Positions 42,878-52,385 of a DNA stretch of 64,000 bases are shown piece by piece. Source of the DNA: Deltaproteobacteria bacterium (GTDB taxonomy: Bacteria; Myxococcota_A; UBA9160; UBA4427). The notes beneath the pieces are model-generated. The model was not told the origin of the DNA and made no database searches. It was given only the letters and a program-made list of their open reading frames with translations. The translations under genes were made by a program, and so were the position numbers. The stretch covers positions 62,001 to 126,000 of the forward strand of contig JADJOR010000001.1 in the NCBI GenBank assembly GCA_016713665.1. The letters run 5' to 3'. The stretch's first letter is position 1; each line of letters opens with the position of its first letter.

Positions 42878-44937
42878 CGAAGCTCCCCCTCAACCAGATC
42901 CTGCTCGGCGTCGTGTTCTTCGCGATCATGGCGCTGCTCGTGGTGCCCCTGCCGGCGGTCTTCCTCGACGTCTTCCTGTCGCTCTCGCTGACGGCGGGTC
43001 TCCTGGTCCTGCTGCTCGCGCTCTTCGTGGAGCGGCCCCTCGACTTCTCGGTCTTCCCCTCGCTGCTGCTGATCCTGACTCTCATGCGCCTCGGGCTCAA
43101 CGTGGCCAGCACGCGTCTGATCCTGCTCCACGGCAGCGACGGCGAAGATGCAGCGGGCTACGTCATCCAGTCCTTCGGCCAGTTCACGATCGGCGGCAAC
43201 TACGCGATCGGCATCGTGATCTTCCTGATCTTCGTGATCATCAACATGGTCGTGATCTCGAAGGGCGCGGGCCGCATCGCCGAAGTGGCGGCCCGTTTCA
43301 CTCTCGACGCCATGCCGGGCAAGCAGATGGCGATCGACGCCGATCTGAATCAGGGCGTGATCGACGATGCCGAGGCGAAGCGGCGGCGGACCGACGTCCA
43401 ACGCGAGGCGGACTTCTACGGCGCGATGGACGGTGCCTCGAAGTTCGTGAAGGGCGACGCCATCGCCGGCATCGTCATCATGGTGATCAATCTCGTGGGC
43501 GGGCTCGCGGTCGGCGTCTTCCAGGCCGGCATGCCGTTGCTCGAGGCGGTCGAGACCTACACGATCCTGACGGTCGGTGACGGACTCGTCTCCCAGGTTC
43601 CAGCGCTCGTGATCTCGGCGGCGGCGGCCGTCATCGTTTCCCGCGCGGGCGCCGGCGACACGCTGTCGAGCGAGCTGCGCGATCAGGTGATCCTGCAGCC
43701 GCGGGCGATGGCGATGGTCTCCGGGATGCTCGGCGTGATGGCGATCGCGCCGGGCCTGCCCTTCCTGCCCTTTGCGCTGCTGGCCGTCGGGGCCGGGGCG
43801 ATGGCGATCTGGGGACAGCCGATCGTGAAGGCCGTGGCGACACCGCAGCTCGCGCCCGTCCCGGCGCCGACGGAGGAGGAGCAGATCCGCGAAGCCCTGG
43901 TCCTCGACGATCTCGAGCTCGAGATCGGCTACGGGCTGATTCCGCTGGTCGACGCCAAACGGGGCGGTGAGCTGCTGGCCCGGATCCGGGCGACGCGGCG
44001 CCAGCTCGCCTCCGATCTCGGCTTCATCGTTCCGCTGATCCACATCCGCGACAACCTCGATCTGAAGCCCGGAGGCTATGCGATCCGCGTCCGCGGCGAG
44101 CAGGTCGCGACCCACGAGATCCCCCCCGGCCGCTCGCTCGCGATCTCGCCGGGCGACGACGCCGAGCCGATCCCGGGGATCCAGACGAAGGATCCCGCCT
44201 TCGGGATGCCGGCCCGCTGGATCGAGGAGCGGGACCGCGATCGGGCTTCGTCTGCGGGCTATGCGGTCGTCGATGCGTCGACGGCGCTCTCGACCCATCT
44301 GGCCGAGGTCGTGCGGACCCATGCGGTCGAGCTGCTGACCCGCGCCCGCGTGCAGGATCTCCTCGATCATTATGCGGCCAGCAACGGCAAGGCGATCGAG
44401 GGCATCGTGCCCGGGATGGTGAGCCTCTCGCTGCTCCACCGGACGTTGCGCTCGCTGCTGGCCGAGCGCGTCTCGATCCGCGATCTCGGGACGATCCTCG
44501 ATACCCTCGCCGAGTACGCCGGCAAGGTCCAGGATCCCGATCTGCTGACGGATCTCGTGCGCGAGCGCCTCGGCCGCGCGATCACCCGGCCCTACATCGA
44601 GAGCGACGGCCGGCTCCCGGTGTTGACCCTCGCGCCGGAGCTCGAGGAGCAGCTGCGCAGCGTGGTGCAGCGCTCCGAGAGCGGCTCGTTCCTCGCGGTC
44701 GATCCGATCACCCTCGACGGACTCGTCCGCGGGCTTCAGCGCGCGGTCTCGGCGCTCGGCATCGGAAACGACGGCCGGGGGCCGGTGCTGCTCGCGACCC
44801 AGACGATCCGCTCGCCGCTGCGGCAGATCGTGTCGCGCTTCCTGCCCCGGGTCGCGGTGCTCTCGCATGCGGAGCTTCCGGGCGGCGTCCAGGTGATCTC
44901 GCTCGGGACGGTCAGGCTCGAAGCCAATGCACATTAA
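42874..44937 (+). CDS. flhA: Flagellar export gate protein FlhA
   Basis: 687 residues, the usual length. Eight transmembrane helices in the first ~310 residues, with the FHIPEP-family signature region (RFTLDAMPGKQMAIDADLNQ, in the loop about 143-162). The cytoplasmic domain (about 330-687) docks export chaperones. It forms the nonameric ring of the export apparatus and is overlapped by flhB at its start and flhF at its end (11 bases). Confidence 0.96.
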   Translation: MTKLPLNQILLGVVFFAIMALLVVPLPAVFLDVFLSLSLTAGLLVLLLALFVERPLDFSVFPSLLLILTLMRLGLNVASTRLILLHGSDGEDAAGYVIQSFGQFTIGGNYAIGIVIFLIFVIINMVVISKGAGRIAEVAARFTLDAMPGKQMAIDADLNQGVIDDAEAKRRRTDVQREADFYGAMDGASKFVKGDAIAGIVIMVINLVGGLAVGVFQAGMPLLEAVETYTILTVGDGLVSQVPALVISAAAAVIVSRAGAGDTLSSELRDQVILQPRAMAMVSGMLGVMAIAPGLPFLPFALLAVGAGAMAIWGQPIVKAVATPQLAPVPAPTEEEQIREALVLDDLELEIGYGLIPLVDAKRGGELLARIRATRRQLASDLGFIVPLIHIRDNLDLKPGGYAIRVRGEQVATHEIPPGRSLAISPGDDAEPIPGIQTKDPAFGMPARWIEERDRDRASSAGYAVVDASTALSTHLAEVVRTHAVELLTRARVQDLLDHYAASNGKAIEGIVPGMVSLSLLHRTLRSLLAERVSIRDLGTILDTLAEYAGKVQDPDLLTDLVRERLGRAITRPYIESDGRLPVLTLAPELEEQLRSVVQRSESGSFLAVDPITLDGLVRGLQRAVSALGIGNDGRGPVLLATQTIRSPLRQIVSRFLPRVAVLSHAELPGGVQVISLGTVRLEANAH

Positions 44938-46099
44938 GCGCTTCGAGGCGGCGACGATGGAGGAGGCGCTCGAGCAGGTGCGCCGGACCCTCGGACCGGA
45001 TGCGCTGATCCTGTCGACGCGCACGATCCAGCGCGGGCGCGGCGCCTTCGGGCTGCTGGCCCGTAGCGGCGTCGAGGTCCAGGCCGCTCTGCCGCGGGGC
45101 GGCGCGAGCGGAGGGGGGAGCGCGACGCTGCATGAGCTCGCGACCGCACCGGATTCCGGATCGCTCGCGGGAGGGGGCGCGGGGGACGACGCCGTGGCGC
45201 TGCGTGGGGCGGTCGAATCGCTGCGGCGCGAAGTCGCGGCGCTGCGCGGGCGGGCGGGCTTCGAGGAGGAGCTCCGCAGCGAGCTGCGGGGCCTGCGCTC
45301 GGCGATGGGGCGGATGCTCGAAGGCCGGGCGGCGAGGGATCACGATCCGATCGCCGCGTCGCTCGTCGAGTTCGGGCTCGAGGCGGGTCATGCTCGGGCC
45401 CTCGCCGAGGCGCAGAGGGCGGCGCAGGCGGAGGGCCGTGCGCGATCGCTGGCGTCGATCCTGCGCGAACGGCTCGACGCGCGGCTCGCCCCGCCGCGCT
45501 GGGAGCGGGCCCGGCGCGTGCGTGTGTTGGTCGGCGCTCCGGGGGCGGGCAAGACGACGACGCTCGCAAAGCTCGCGGCGCGCAACGAAGAGGGCGAACG
45601 GGACGTGGCGCTCGTCTCCCTCGACCCGTTCCGCATCGGCGCGCGCGAGCAGCTGCGAGCCTTCGCCGGCCTGCTGGAAGTGCCCTACGAGGAGAGCACG
45701 TCGTTCTCGGCCGTGGCCGAGATCGCGCGCCGCCATCGCGAGCACGCGATCCTGGTCGACACCGCCGGTCGCTCGCCCGGGGATCTCGAGCGCCAGCTGC
45801 CGCTCGCAGCGCTGCGTGAGGGGCTCGGCGAGGAGGCTTCGATCGAGCTCGTGATCGACGCGACCGCCCGCGGCGAGGTCGCCCGCGCACAGGTCGCTCG
45901 ATTCGCAGCCCTGCGGCCCGATCGCTTGATCCTGACGCGTCTCGACGAGTGTGATTCGCTCGTGCCGATCGTGAACCTCCTGCTCGACGAGTCCTGTCCG
46001 CCGGTCTGCTGGCTCGGCACGGGGCAGCGGGTCCCCGAGGATCTCGAGATCGCGGAGCCCGATCGCTTCGTCCACGGCGTGCTCGGGCGCGCGGCATGA
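44927..46099 (+). CDS. flhF: Flagellar SRP-like GTPase FlhF
   Basis: 390 residues. N-terminal B domain (MHIKRFEAATMEEALEQV), Gly/Ala-rich linker, then an NG domain. P-loop GAPGAGKTTT at about 203-212, SLDPFRIGAREQL for the G2/switch region, LVDTAGRSPGD for G3, and TRLDE for G4. FlhF sets the site and polarity of flagellum assembly with FlhG, usually at the cell pole. The order flhA-flhF-flhG is conserved in polar flagellates, so polar flagellation is inferred. Confidence 0.93.
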   Translation: MHIKRFEAATMEEALEQVRRTLGPDALILSTRTIQRGRGAFGLLARSGVEVQAALPRGGASGGGSATLHELATAPDSGSLAGGGAGDDAVALRGAVESLRREVAALRGRAGFEEELRSELRGLRSAMGRMLEGRAARDHDPIAASLVEFGLEAGHARALAEAQRAAQAEGRARSLASILRERLDARLAPPRWERARRVRVLVGAPGAGKTTTLAKLAARNEEGERDVALVSLDPFRIGAREQLRAFAGLLEVPYEESTSFSAVAEIARRHREHAILVDTAGRSPGDLERQLPLAALREGLGEEASIELVIDATARGEVARAQVARFAALRPDRLILTRLDECDSLVPIVNLLLDESCPPVCWLGTGQRVPEDLEIAEPDRFVHGVLGRAA

Positions 46100-46971
46100 T
46101 CGCCCATCAAGCGCAGGGACTGCGCGACCGGCGGCCCGGGGCGAGCGCCGATCGCGGCGCGACGAGCGCAGCGGAAGCGCGCGGGCGCATCCTCGGGATC
46201 GCGAGCGGGAAGGGCGGGGTCGGCAAGAGCGCGCTCGCCGTGAACCTCGCGCTCGCCGCGGCGGCCACGGGCGCGTCGACGCTTCTGATCGACGGGGATC
46301 TCGGTCTCGCCAACGCGGATCTCCTGATGGGCCTCGTTCCGGGCTTCGATCTCGGGGATTTCGCCGAGGGGCGCTGCGCCTTCGAGGCGGCGATCGTCGC
46401 GGGTCCGGGCCGCCTCGAGCTGCTCGTCGTCGGGGGCCGCGCTGCCGCGGTCGCCGCGCTCGAGCGCGGGCTGCGGGGCGCGCCGGGCGAGGCGCTCGGG
46501 GCGCGGATCGATGCGCGCAGCCTGACCGTCCTCGACCTCGGGGCCGGCATCGGCGCCGGAGTCATCGAGCTCGCGCGCCACTGCGAGCCCGTCTGGCTCG
46601 TCGCGACGCCCGAGCCCACGAGCCTCGCCGACGCCTACACCACCGCCAAACAGCTCTGGGAGCGCGAGCCGGCGCTGCAGCTCGAGCTCGTCGTCAATCG
46701 CGCGACGGATCGCGCCACCGGGGAGCGGACCCATCGCGCCCTCGATCGCCTGACGCGTCGCTTCCTCGACCGGCCGCTGCCCTTGCGCGCGATCCTGCCC
46801 GACGACCCCGCGATGGGGCAGGCGGTGGCGCGTCAGACGCCGGTCCTGCTCGACGCGCCGAACGCGCCGATCGCGCGGCGGATCCGGCTCCTTGCCGAGT
46901 CGATCGTCGAGGAGCGGCGCGCGCGGCGGGCGCGTCCCCCGGCTGGCATTGCGCCGGGGCCGGGCCTTTGA
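46096..46971 (+). CDS. flhG: MinD-like ATPase FlhG (FleN)
   Basis: 291 residues. The deviant Walker A SGKGGVGKS is at 37-45, with DGDLGLANADLLMG and LDLGAGIG as the MinD/ParA switch motifs. It limits flagellar number by acting on FlhF and, in some species, on the master sigma-54 activator. An ATG start overlaps the flhF end by four bases. No C-terminal amphipathic helix as strong as in MinD; the end is Arg/Pro-rich. The fliA (sigma-28) gene that often follows is absent. Confidence 0.92.
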   Translation: MIAHQAQGLRDRRPGASADRGATSAAEARGRILGIASGKGGVGKSALAVNLALAAAATGASTLLIDGDLGLANADLLMGLVPGFDLGDFAEGRCAFEAAIVAGPGRLELLVVGGRAAAVAALERGLRGAPGEALGARIDARSLTVLDLGAGIGAGVIELARHCEPVWLVATPEPTSLADAYTTAKQLWEREPALQLELVVNRATDRATGERTHRALDRLTRRFLDRPLPLRAILPDDPAMGQAVARQTPVLLDAPNAPIARRIRLLAESIVEERRARRARPPAGIAPGPGL

Positions 46972-47009
46972 TTGCGGACTGCAACGGCTCGTTTCAGATC
47001 GGTGTACGC

Positions 47010-47030
47010 ACCCGGCAGGAATGGCCGGGT
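47010..47030 (+). repeat. Inverted repeat upstream of the flgF promoter
   Basis: ACCCGGC (47010-47016) and GCCGGGT (47024-47030) with a 7-base spacer, centred about 70 bases upstream of the sigma-54 site. It could be an activator site or the transcript end of flhG. Confidence 0.35.
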
Positions 47031-47088
47031 GGAAGCGACGAGGACGAAGGCAGGGCCGCGAGAGGGCGCTGCGCATGGCGCCGGCCCA

Positions 47089-47104
47089 TGGCACGTCCCT
47101 TGCT
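47089..47104 (+). promoter_or_regulatory. Sigma-54 promoter of the flgF operon
   Basis: TGGCACGTCCCTTGCT matches the RpoN consensus TGGCAC-N5-TTGCT fully, with GG-N10-GC spacing. It lies 96 bases before flgF. Presumably driven by the NtrC-type activator at 36270. Confidence 0.9.
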
Positions 47105-47161
47105 CTCTCGTTGCTGGGGTGCTCGCCGCGGCGGGCGCCCGTCGAGCGATGCGAAGAAACG

Positions 47162-47181
47162 GCTCCGGCTTTCGCCGGAGC
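47162..47181 (+). promoter_or_regulatory. Hairpin in the flgF leader
   Basis: GCTCCGGC (47162-47169), loop TTTC, GCCGGAGC (47174-47181): a perfect 8-bp stem inside the transcript, ending 18 bases before the flgF ATG. GGGATG at 47185-47190 follows it and resembles a CsrA core. Confidence 0.5.
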
Positions 47182-47199
47182 GACGGGATGAAGTAGAGC

Positions 47200-47937
47200 A
47201 TGGGTAGCGACGCCTACATCGCGGCCTCCGGAGCCAGCACCCAGCTGCGTGACCTCGACGTCGTCGCGAACAATCTCGCGAACGTCGGGACCCCCGGCTT
47301 CAAGCGCAGCGAATCGGTCTTCCGCGCGGTCTTCGACGCCGCGCTGCGCGACGCCGAGGGCGGCCTCCAGCCCGGCGCACCCGGGAGCACCTTCGTCCAG
47401 ACCGATCTCGTCGGCACCGACTTCGCCCGCGGCTCGGCCCAGAAGACCGGCTCACCGCTCCACGCGATGATCGACGGCAAGGGCTTCTTCGAGATCATGA
47501 CGACCAACGGCCCGCGCTACACCCGCGCCGGGAACTTCATCGTCAACGCGACGGGCCAGCTCTCGACGCCGAGTGGCCAGGCGGTGATGGGCGACGGCGG
47601 ACCCATCCTGATCGGGGACGCGGACGTCCAGATCCAGCCCTCCGGCGCCGTCGTCGATCGCAACGGGAACCCCGTCGGCCGGCTCAAGATCGTCGAGTTC
47701 GAGAATCTTCACGCCCTCGAGAAGGAGGGCCAGAGCCTGTTCCGCGCCGGGCCGGACGACGCCGGCACGCCCGCCGTCTCGCCGATCGTGATCCCCGAGT
47801 CGATCGAGGGATCGAACGTCCAGTCCACCCACGAGCTCGCGACCCTGGTCATGCTGCAGCGCGCCTTCGAGGTGAATCTGCGGGCGATGCAGGTCGACGA
47901 CGAAACCACCCAGACCTTGATCGAGGGGATCCGCTGA
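47200..47937 (+). CDS. flgF: Flagellar basal body rod protein FlgF
   Basis: 245 residues. N-terminal rod/hook motif ASGASTQLRDLDVVANNLANVGTPGFKR (within residues 9-36) and the C-terminal coiled segment SNVQSTHELATLVMLQRAFEVN (about 203-224). The central part is FlgF rather than FlgG length and sequence. Proximal rod component, exported without signal peptide. First gene after the sigma-54 promoter; its stop overlaps the flgG start. Confidence 0.92.
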   Translation: MGSDAYIAASGASTQLRDLDVVANNLANVGTPGFKRSESVFRAVFDAALRDAEGGLQPGAPGSTFVQTDLVGTDFARGSAQKTGSPLHAMIDGKGFFEIMTTNGPRYTRAGNFIVNATGQLSTPSGQAVMGDGGPILIGDADVQIQPSGAVVDRNGNPVGRLKIVEFENLHALEKEGQSLFRAGPDDAGTPAVSPIVIPESIEGSNVQSTHELATLVMLQRAFEVNLRAMQVDDETTQTLIEGIR

Positions 47938-48722
47938 TGAGGGCACTCTTCACCGCCGCCACGGGCATGGAAGCGCAACAGTCCCAGATCGACACGATCG
48001 CGAACAACATCGCGAACGTGAGCACGACGGGCTTCAAACGATCCCGGACGGAGTTCCAGGACCTCTTCTACGAGACGCTGCGCGCGCCGGGCGCAGCGGG
48101 CACCGACGGCTCGATCCTGCCGACCGGCGTGCAGGTCGGTCACGGCGTCCAGCTCGCCGCCGTCAACACGATCTACTCGGCCGGCGACCGCGTGAACACC
48201 GGCAATCCCCTCGATCTCGCGATCGAGGGCACCGGCTTCTTCCAGATCCTGCGCCCCACCGGCGAGACGGTCTACACCCGCGACGGCACGTTCAAGCTCG
48301 ACGCGAACGGCAACGTCGTGACGTCGCTCGGCTACCAGCTGATTCCGAACATCGCGGTGCCGCCGGACACGCTCTCCGTCACGGTGCTCCCGGACGGAAC
48401 CGTCAACGCGACCCAGGCCGGCCAGACCCAGCCGACGAATCTCGGTCAGGTCCAGCTCGCGCGCTTCGCGAATCCGTCCGGGCTTCGTTCGGCCGGATAC
48501 AACCTGCTCGAGGCGACGCAGGCCTCCGGGGATCCGCAGACCGGCATTCCGCAGCAGGACGGCTTCGGGAACATCTCCGCGGGCTTCCTCGAGGGCTCGA
48601 ACGTGCAGGTCGCCGAGGAGCTCGTCCAGATGATCCTCGCGCAACGCGCCTTCGAGGTCAGCTCGCGGGTGATCCAGGCCGGGGACGAGATGCTCCGGGT
48701 GGCGGCCCAGCTCTCGCAGTAG
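47937..48722 (+). CDS. flgG: Flagellar distal rod protein FlgG
   Basis: 261 residues, the standard length. N-terminus MRALFTAATGMEAQQSQIDTIANN and C-terminus GSNVQVAEELVQMILAQRAFEVSS are hallmark FlgG. The GFFQILRPTGETVYTRDGTF region forms the rod domain. The ATG overlaps the flgF stop (TGATG). Confidence 0.96.
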   Translation: MRALFTAATGMEAQQSQIDTIANNIANVSTTGFKRSRTEFQDLFYETLRAPGAAGTDGSILPTGVQVGHGVQLAAVNTIYSAGDRVNTGNPLDLAIEGTGFFQILRPTGETVYTRDGTFKLDANGNVVTSLGYQLIPNIAVPPDTLSVTVLPDGTVNATQAGQTQPTNLGQVQLARFANPSGLRSAGYNLLEATQASGDPQTGIPQQDGFGNISAGFLEGSNVQVAEELVQMILAQRAFEVSSRVIQAGDEMLRVAAQLSQ

Positions 48723-48773
48723 TCAGTCGTCAGTCGTCCGTCGTCGGAGGCGGGCTCGCGGCGGAAGCCGGAG

Positions 48774-49604
48774 ATGGAAGTGGAAGCGGGCGAGAGGGGC
48801 AGGAACTTGTTCGGACGGATGGCCGCACGGATGGACGGACGGGGGATCGGAAGCGTGTTCGGACGATGGGCTGGATGGTCGCTCTGGATCGGTCTTGCGG
48901 CGGCGATCGGCCTCTTCGTCGCGTCGCAGGCCGCTGCGGAGCCCGCCGTCGAGGCGAGCGCCGGGCCGTCGACCGCGGAACGCGTCCGGGCGGATCTCGA
49001 GCAGTTCATCCTCGAGCACGCCCAGGGCGAGCCGGCCGAGATCGAGATCCCGGAGCTGCGCGCCTTCGACTTCGACGTCTCGGCCGTGCCCGGGGAGGTC
49101 CGGACGGAGCTCTCGACGCGCAGCCCCGTGCCGTTCCACGGTCGCGTCGCCATCACGGTCGCGCTCTACGTCGGCCAGCAGCTCGTGAAGCGCGGCGTCG
49201 TCTCGCCCTACGTCACCGTCTCCGATCGGATCGTCGTCTCGAAGCGGGCGCTCTCGCGGGGTCATGTCGTGACGGCCGAGGACGTGGACTACGTCGATCG
49301 CGATCGCGCGGCCTCCCCCGGTGACGTCGTTCGGGAGGCCGAGCGGATCGTCGGCCAGCGGGCGCGCCGTTCGCTCGCGGCGGATCAGGTCTTGCGCGAG
49401 GGCGACTTCGAGCGTGTGCCGGTCGTCGAGCGGGGCGATCGGGTGACGCTCGTGTTGAAGCACGGTCCGCTGTTGATCCAGGCCCTCGGAAAGGCCCAGG
49501 AGACCGGGGCCACCGGCGATTGGATCCGCGTCGTCAACGTCGAGTCGAAGCGCGAGGTCACGGGTCGCATCGATCCGGAGGGGCGGGTCCATGTCGCCTT
49601 CTGA
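48774..49604 (+). CDS. flgA: P-ring assembly chaperone FlgA
   Basis: 276 residues. A hydrophobic signal segment (WSLWIGLAAAIGLFVASQAAA, about 36-56) follows a long charged N-terminus; a later ATG or GTG may be the true start. The SAF domain appears as SKRALSRGHVVTAEDVDYVD, RRSLAADQVLREGDFE and a C-terminal VNVESKREVTGRI. FlgA is the periplasmic chaperone for FlgI. Its end overlaps flgH by 14 bases. Confidence 0.92.
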   Translation: MEVEAGERGRNLFGRMAARMDGRGIGSVFGRWAGWSLWIGLAAAIGLFVASQAAAEPAVEASAGPSTAERVRADLEQFILEHAQGEPAEIEIPELRAFDFDVSAVPGEVRTELSTRSPVPFHGRVAITVALYVGQQLVKRGVVSPYVTVSDRIVVSKRALSRGHVVTAEDVDYVDRDRAASPGDVVREAERIVGQRARRSLAADQVLREGDFERVPVVERGDRVTLVLKHGPLLIQALGKAQETGATGDWIRVVNVESKREVTGRIDPEGRVHVAF

Positions 49605-50361
49605 GCGCATTCGAGCCCGCGGCCCCTTCGTCGGAACGCTCCTGCTCGTCGTCTCGCTCGCGACCGCTTGCGTCGAGAACTCGATCCGTGAGGGGCGCGA
49701 GCCCATGGACTACGAGGCCGTCGAGACGGCGCCGAAGGAGCCGCCGAGCCCCGGTTCCATCTGGGCGGGCTCGACCCAGTCCGCCTCCTTCATGTTCTTC
49801 GACGAGAAGGCGCGCGGCGTGGGCGACCTCGTCACGGTCGTGATCCTCGAGCAGACCCAGGCCGAGGGCGACGCCAAGACCGAGACGGAGTCCGAGCGCA
49901 CGCTGAACGGCACGATCTCCTCGGACGTGGGCTTCCAGAAGCTGGTCTCGAGCCCGATCCGCGGGCTCCTGCGGATCTTCGGCTTCGACAATCCCGGCAC
50001 GACGATTCCGGAGGGAACGCCCGTCAACGTCGTCGAGAGTGGCATGACGAACGAGTTCTCCGGTCAGGGCAACACGAGCCGGCGCGGCCGCTTCACGGGC
50101 GTCATCACGTGCCGCGTGATCGGTGTCCTGCCGAACGGGATCCTCCATATCCGGGGTCGCCGCTCCGTCGTGGTCAACCACGAGGCGCAGTACATCTCGC
50201 TCGAGGGACTCGTGCGCCAGGAGGACCTGACGATCGAGAACCAGGTCCTGTCGAATTCGGTGGCGGAGATGCGCCTCGCCTACGACGGACTCGGTGTCCT
50301 CGACGACAAGCAGCGCCCGGGTTGGATGGCCCGGGTCATCGATTGGATCTACCCCTTCTAG
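49591..50361 (+). CDS. flgH: Flagellar L-ring lipoprotein FlgH
   Basis: 256 residues. Lipobox LATAC with C27 lipidated; SGSIWAGS-like segment (PGSIWAGSTQ), DLVTVVILEQTQAEGDAKT and RQEDLTIENQVLSNSVAEMRL identify FlgH. Forms the outer-membrane L-ring, so the host is a diderm. The family normally has PVVR and GRSS motifs, seen in variant form here. Confidence 0.93.
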   Translation: MSPSERIRARGPFVGTLLLVVSLATACVENSIREGREPMDYEAVETAPKEPPSPGSIWAGSTQSASFMFFDEKARGVGDLVTVVILEQTQAEGDAKTETESERTLNGTISSDVGFQKLVSSPIRGLLRIFGFDNPGTTIPEGTPVNVVESGMTNEFSGQGNTSRRGRFTGVITCRVIGVLPNGILHIRGRRSVVVNHEAQYISLEGLVRQEDLTIENQVLSNSVAEMRLAYDGLGVLDDKQRPGWMARVIDWIYPF

Positions 50362-50371
50362 AGCGGAGCCC

Positions 50372-51520
50372 ATGGAAGATCGGCGCGAGCACGGGATCGG
50401 GGAACGGAAGACGCGGAACGTCGGGCGATTCGTCTGCGCGGCGCTCGCCCTCGCGCTGGCACTCGGGCCGGCGGCGGCTTCCGAGGCCGCGCGGCTCAAG
50501 GACATGGCCTCGGTCAAGGGCGTCCGCTCGAACCAGATCATCGGCTACGGCCTGGTCGTCGGCCTGCGCGGGACCGGCGACAAGCAACAGACGCAGTTCA
50601 CGGTCCAGTCCCTCCGCAGCATGCTCGCCAAGATGGGCGTGTCGATCGATCCGCGGCTGATCCGGATCTCGAACGTCGCCGCGGTGATGGTCACGGCGAA
50701 GCTCCCGGCCTTCGCCCGGACGGGCTCGTCCGTCGATGTGGTCGTGTCCTCCGTCGGCGATGCCGCGAGTCTCAAGGGCGGGACGCTGCTGATGACGCCG
50801 CTGGTCGGCGGCGACGGTCAGATCTACGCCGTCGCCCAGGGCCCGCTCGCGGTCGGCGGCTTCTCCGCCGAAGGCAGCGGGAGCTCCGTCAGCCAGAACC
50901 ATCCGACGGTCGGCACCGTCGTCGGCGGCGCCACCGTCGAACGCGAGGTCGCCTACTCGATGGTCGGTCAGGACGAGTTCGAGATCGCGCTCCACCAGCC
51001 CGACTTCACGACGGCCATGCGGGCCGCGGCGCGCATCAACGAGGAGTTCCGCGAGCCCGTCGCCATCGCCCGCGACTCGGGCACCCTCGACCTGACCCTG
51101 CCCGCCGCCTATCAGAAGGACGCCGTCGGCTTCATGGCCCGGGTCGAGATGCTCGAGATCGCCCCCGACCGGGCGGCCCGGGTCATCCTCAACGAGCGGA
51201 CGGGCACGGTCGTCATGGGCGATACCGTGCGCATCGCGACCGTCGCGGTGGCCCACGGCAATCTGACCGTCGTCGTCGACCAGATGAACGACGTCTCGCA
51301 GCCCGCCCCCTTCTCGGACGGGGAGACGACCCCGGTCCAGAACAGCGCCATCTCGACGACCCAGGACGAGAGCCAGCTCACGGTCATCGAAGAGACCGTC
51401 ACGATCGGGGATCTCGTTCGCGCCCTCAACGCGATGGGGACCACGCCGACGGACCTCGTCTCGATCATTCAGGCGATCAAGGCTGCCGGCGCGCTCTCCG
51501 CCGACGTGGAGACCATGTGA
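50372..51520 (+). CDS. flgI: Flagellar P-ring protein FlgI
   Basis: 382 residues. Signal peptide with a hydrophobic core (VCAALALALALGPAA, about 21-35). Mature region begins ARLKDMASVKGVRSNQIIGY, the classic FlgI start, and contains LVVGLRGTGD and the C-terminal TPTDLVSIIQAIKAAGAL. Forms the peptidoglycan P-ring. Followed by the flgJ-type gene with a one-base overlap. Confidence 0.96.
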   Translation: MEDRREHGIGERKTRNVGRFVCAALALALALGPAAASEAARLKDMASVKGVRSNQIIGYGLVVGLRGTGDKQQTQFTVQSLRSMLAKMGVSIDPRLIRISNVAAVMVTAKLPAFARTGSSVDVVVSSVGDAASLKGGTLLMTPLVGGDGQIYAVAQGPLAVGGFSAEGSGSSVSQNHPTVGTVVGGATVEREVAYSMVGQDEFEIALHQPDFTTAMRAAARINEEFREPVAIARDSGTLDLTLPAAYQKDAVGFMARVEMLEIAPDRAARVILNERTGTVVMGDTVRIATVAVAHGNLTVVVDQMNDVSQPAPFSDGETTPVQNSAISTTQDESQLTVIEETVTIGDLVRALNAMGTTPTDLVSIIQAIKAAGALSADVETM

Positions 51521-51873
51521 TGAACGCGATCGATTCGGTGGGGATCCCGACGGAGCTCTCCCTCGGAAAAATGGCCGAGGGCAAGACCGACGAGGCGACG
51601 GCGCTGCGGAACTTCGAGGCCTACTTCCTCGGCGAGATGATGCGCATCGCCGCGCCCGAGAATCCGACGGGGCTCTTCGACGGAGGCCAGGCGGGCCGCA
51701 TGTACCGCGAGCATTTCCATCAGGAGCTCGCCCGGATGGTCGCCGAGAGCGGCGGCGTCGGGCTCGCCGCGTCGATGGCGGGCCAGCTGACCAAGCCGGG
51801 CGACGAGGAGAAGATCACGCCCGAGGCAGAGCGCGCGTCGAAGGCCGTCCGGCCCGAGGAGCAGGGACGATGA
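51520..51873 (+). CDS. Rod-binding protein, FlgJ N-terminal domain only
   Basis: 117 residues corresponding to the rod-capping half of FlgJ: ALRNFEAYFLGEMMRIAAPEN, then GGQAGRMYREHFHQELARMVAE. The muramidase (SPOR/glucosaminidase) half of enterobacterial FlgJ is missing, as in many alphaproteobacteria and deltaproteobacteria, so another hydrolase must open the wall. Start ATG overlaps the flgI stop. Its end overlaps flgN. Confidence 0.88.
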   Translation: MNAIDSVGIPTELSLGKMAEGKTDEATALRNFEAYFLGEMMRIAAPENPTGLFDGGQAGRMYREHFHQELARMVAESGGVGLAASMAGQLTKPGDEEKITPEAERASKAVRPEEQGR

Positions 51874-52376
51874 AGACCCTCGAAGAGCAGGTCGCGGGGC
51901 TCGAGGTCGTGCTGCAGGCCGAGGAGAACGTCTATCTGCGGATGCGTGAGGTGCTGCGCCGGGAAGAGGCGCTCCTGATCGCCCTCGAGCCGGCGGAGAT
52001 CGCGGAGGTGGTCGAGCGCAAGCGCGGTCTCGCGGAGGAGGCCCGGCTGCTCGAGGATTCGCGACGCGCGCTCACGACGGCCCTCGCGCGGGCGCTCGGT
52101 CTCGCGGATGAACCGATCAAGCTCGGGGCGCTGATCGCCACCCTCGACGGCGAGGCCGGGCGGCTGCCCGACCTGCACGCGCGGCTCACGGCCCTGATCC
52201 GCTCCACGCGGAGCCTGCTCGAGTCGAACGGGGCCTTCGCGGACCGCTCGCTGCGCCACATCCAGGACACGCTCCGGATGCTCGGGCGCGCGGTGCCTGA
52301 GAAGGTCGGGTACGGGCCGGCGCAGCAGGGCGCGGGCTCCATGGGTCGCGGACGTCTCGTCCGCGCGGCGATCTGA
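51870..52376 (+). CDS. flgN: Flagellar export chaperone FlgN
   Basis: 168 residues, almost entirely helical with a Glu/Arg/Leu pattern: KTLEEQVAGLEVVL, RREEALLIALEPAEIAEVVERKR and RSTRSLLESNGAFADRSLRHIQ. FlgN family by length, pattern and location directly before flgK, its substrate. A Gly-rich tail follows. Family sequence conservation is low, so position carries part of the call. Confidence 0.82.
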   Translation: MKTLEEQVAGLEVVLQAEENVYLRMREVLRREEALLIALEPAEIAEVVERKRGLAEEARLLEDSRRALTTALARALGLADEPIKLGALIATLDGEAGRLPDLHARLTALIRSTRSLLESNGAFADRSLRHIQDTLRMLGRAVPEKVGYGPAQQGAGSMGRGRLVRAAI

Positions 52377-52385
52377 GGCGGGATC

